Part shown: positions 5,443 through 5,534 of the stretch, piece after piece
How the letters are laid out: each line of letters opens with the position of its first letter
Position numbering within the stretch: the first letter of the stretch is position 1
Assembly (NCBI GenBank): GCA_016873575.1
Contig: VGWY01000173.1
Span: 1 to 5,534, forward strand
Source of the DNA: Nitrospira sp.
Lineage (GTDB): Bacteria > Nitrospirota > Thermodesulfovibrionia > Thermodesulfovibrionales > SM23-35
Length of the DNA: 5,534 bases
Direction of reading: 5' to 3'
The notes under the pieces: model-generated
Databases searched by the model: none
The model's input: only the letters and a program-made list of their open reading frames with translations
What the model was told of the DNA's origin: nothing
Translations under genes and position numbers: made by a program

Positions 5443-5529
5443 AAAAGGCGATTCACCACAGAGGACACAGAGAAAGGCGCTGATAAATATAAGAGAAAAA
5501 GAAATTTCTCTGTGCACTCATTGAGTGAG
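5437..5529. repeat. Right arm of the 93-bp inverted repeat, overlapping the TPR/GT stop codon
   Basis: Inverse copy of 2566-2658, 91 of 93 identical. It begins ACCTAAAAAAGGCGATTC, so the last sense codon (ACC) and the TAA stop (5440-5442) of the TPR/GT gene belong to the repeat. It contains ACCACAGAGGACACAGAGA (5455-5473) and ends with CACTCATTGAGTG (5515-5527). After 5529 only five bases remain and they do not match the left copy. The last 92 bases of the window contain nothing but this repeat; a minus-strand open frame through it translates repeat sequence and is not a gene. Confidence 0.9.
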
Positions 5530-5534
5530 ATATC

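Noticed and set aside
5248..5517. Minus-strand open frame with FLCVLCGE
   Set aside because: It starts in the repeat and runs antisense to the TPR/GT gene; CVLCGE is the translation of the CACAGAGGACACAGAG repeat.

Overview
The window is AT-rich bacterial DNA with three genes on the minus strand (a c-type cytochrome cut by the left edge, a GT-B glycosyltransferase, and a Uma2/DUF820 protein) and one long gene on the plus strand (a TPR protein fused to two glycosyltransferase-9-like domains). A secreted CxxCH cytochrome, TPR-glycosyltransferases, a Uma2 protein and many dispersed palindromes suit an anaerobic or environmental Gram-negative, for example Nitrospirota or a deltaproteobacterial lineage. 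That placement is inference from gene style, not from a marker gene.

Layout: 1-152 holds the first 50 codons of a periplasmic cytochrome read leftward. 153-477 is non-coding, with an ATTCCCC...GGGGAAT hairpin and a weak terminator-like hairpin. 478-1464 is the glycosyltransferase. 1465-1859 has no credible gene; it is a nested inverted-repeat element (outer arms of the CACAGAG family, an inner 10-bp arm pair, and a 66-bp double-hairpin palindrome inside). 1860-2417 is the Uma2 gene. 2418-2766 is the divergent intergenic region, holding a second CACAGAG element of about 200 bp, a TATAAT box and an 11-bp leader hairpin. 2767-5442 is the TPR/GT9/GT9 gene. The last 98 bases are an inverted copy of 93 bases of the 2459-2658 element, and this copy supplies the stop codon of the large gene.

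The two glycosyltransferase genes suggest a role in cell-surface glycan or protein glycosylation, but they lie on opposite strands, separated by repeats and the Uma2 gene, so no operon is implied. The most notable points are the 93-bp inverted repeat (91/93 identical by eye) bracketing the large gene, the tripartite build of that gene with a possible internal start between its two transferase domains, and the element-within-element structure at 1509-1824. I found no CRISPR array, tRNA, rRNA or transposase, and no clear evidence of a wholly new system.
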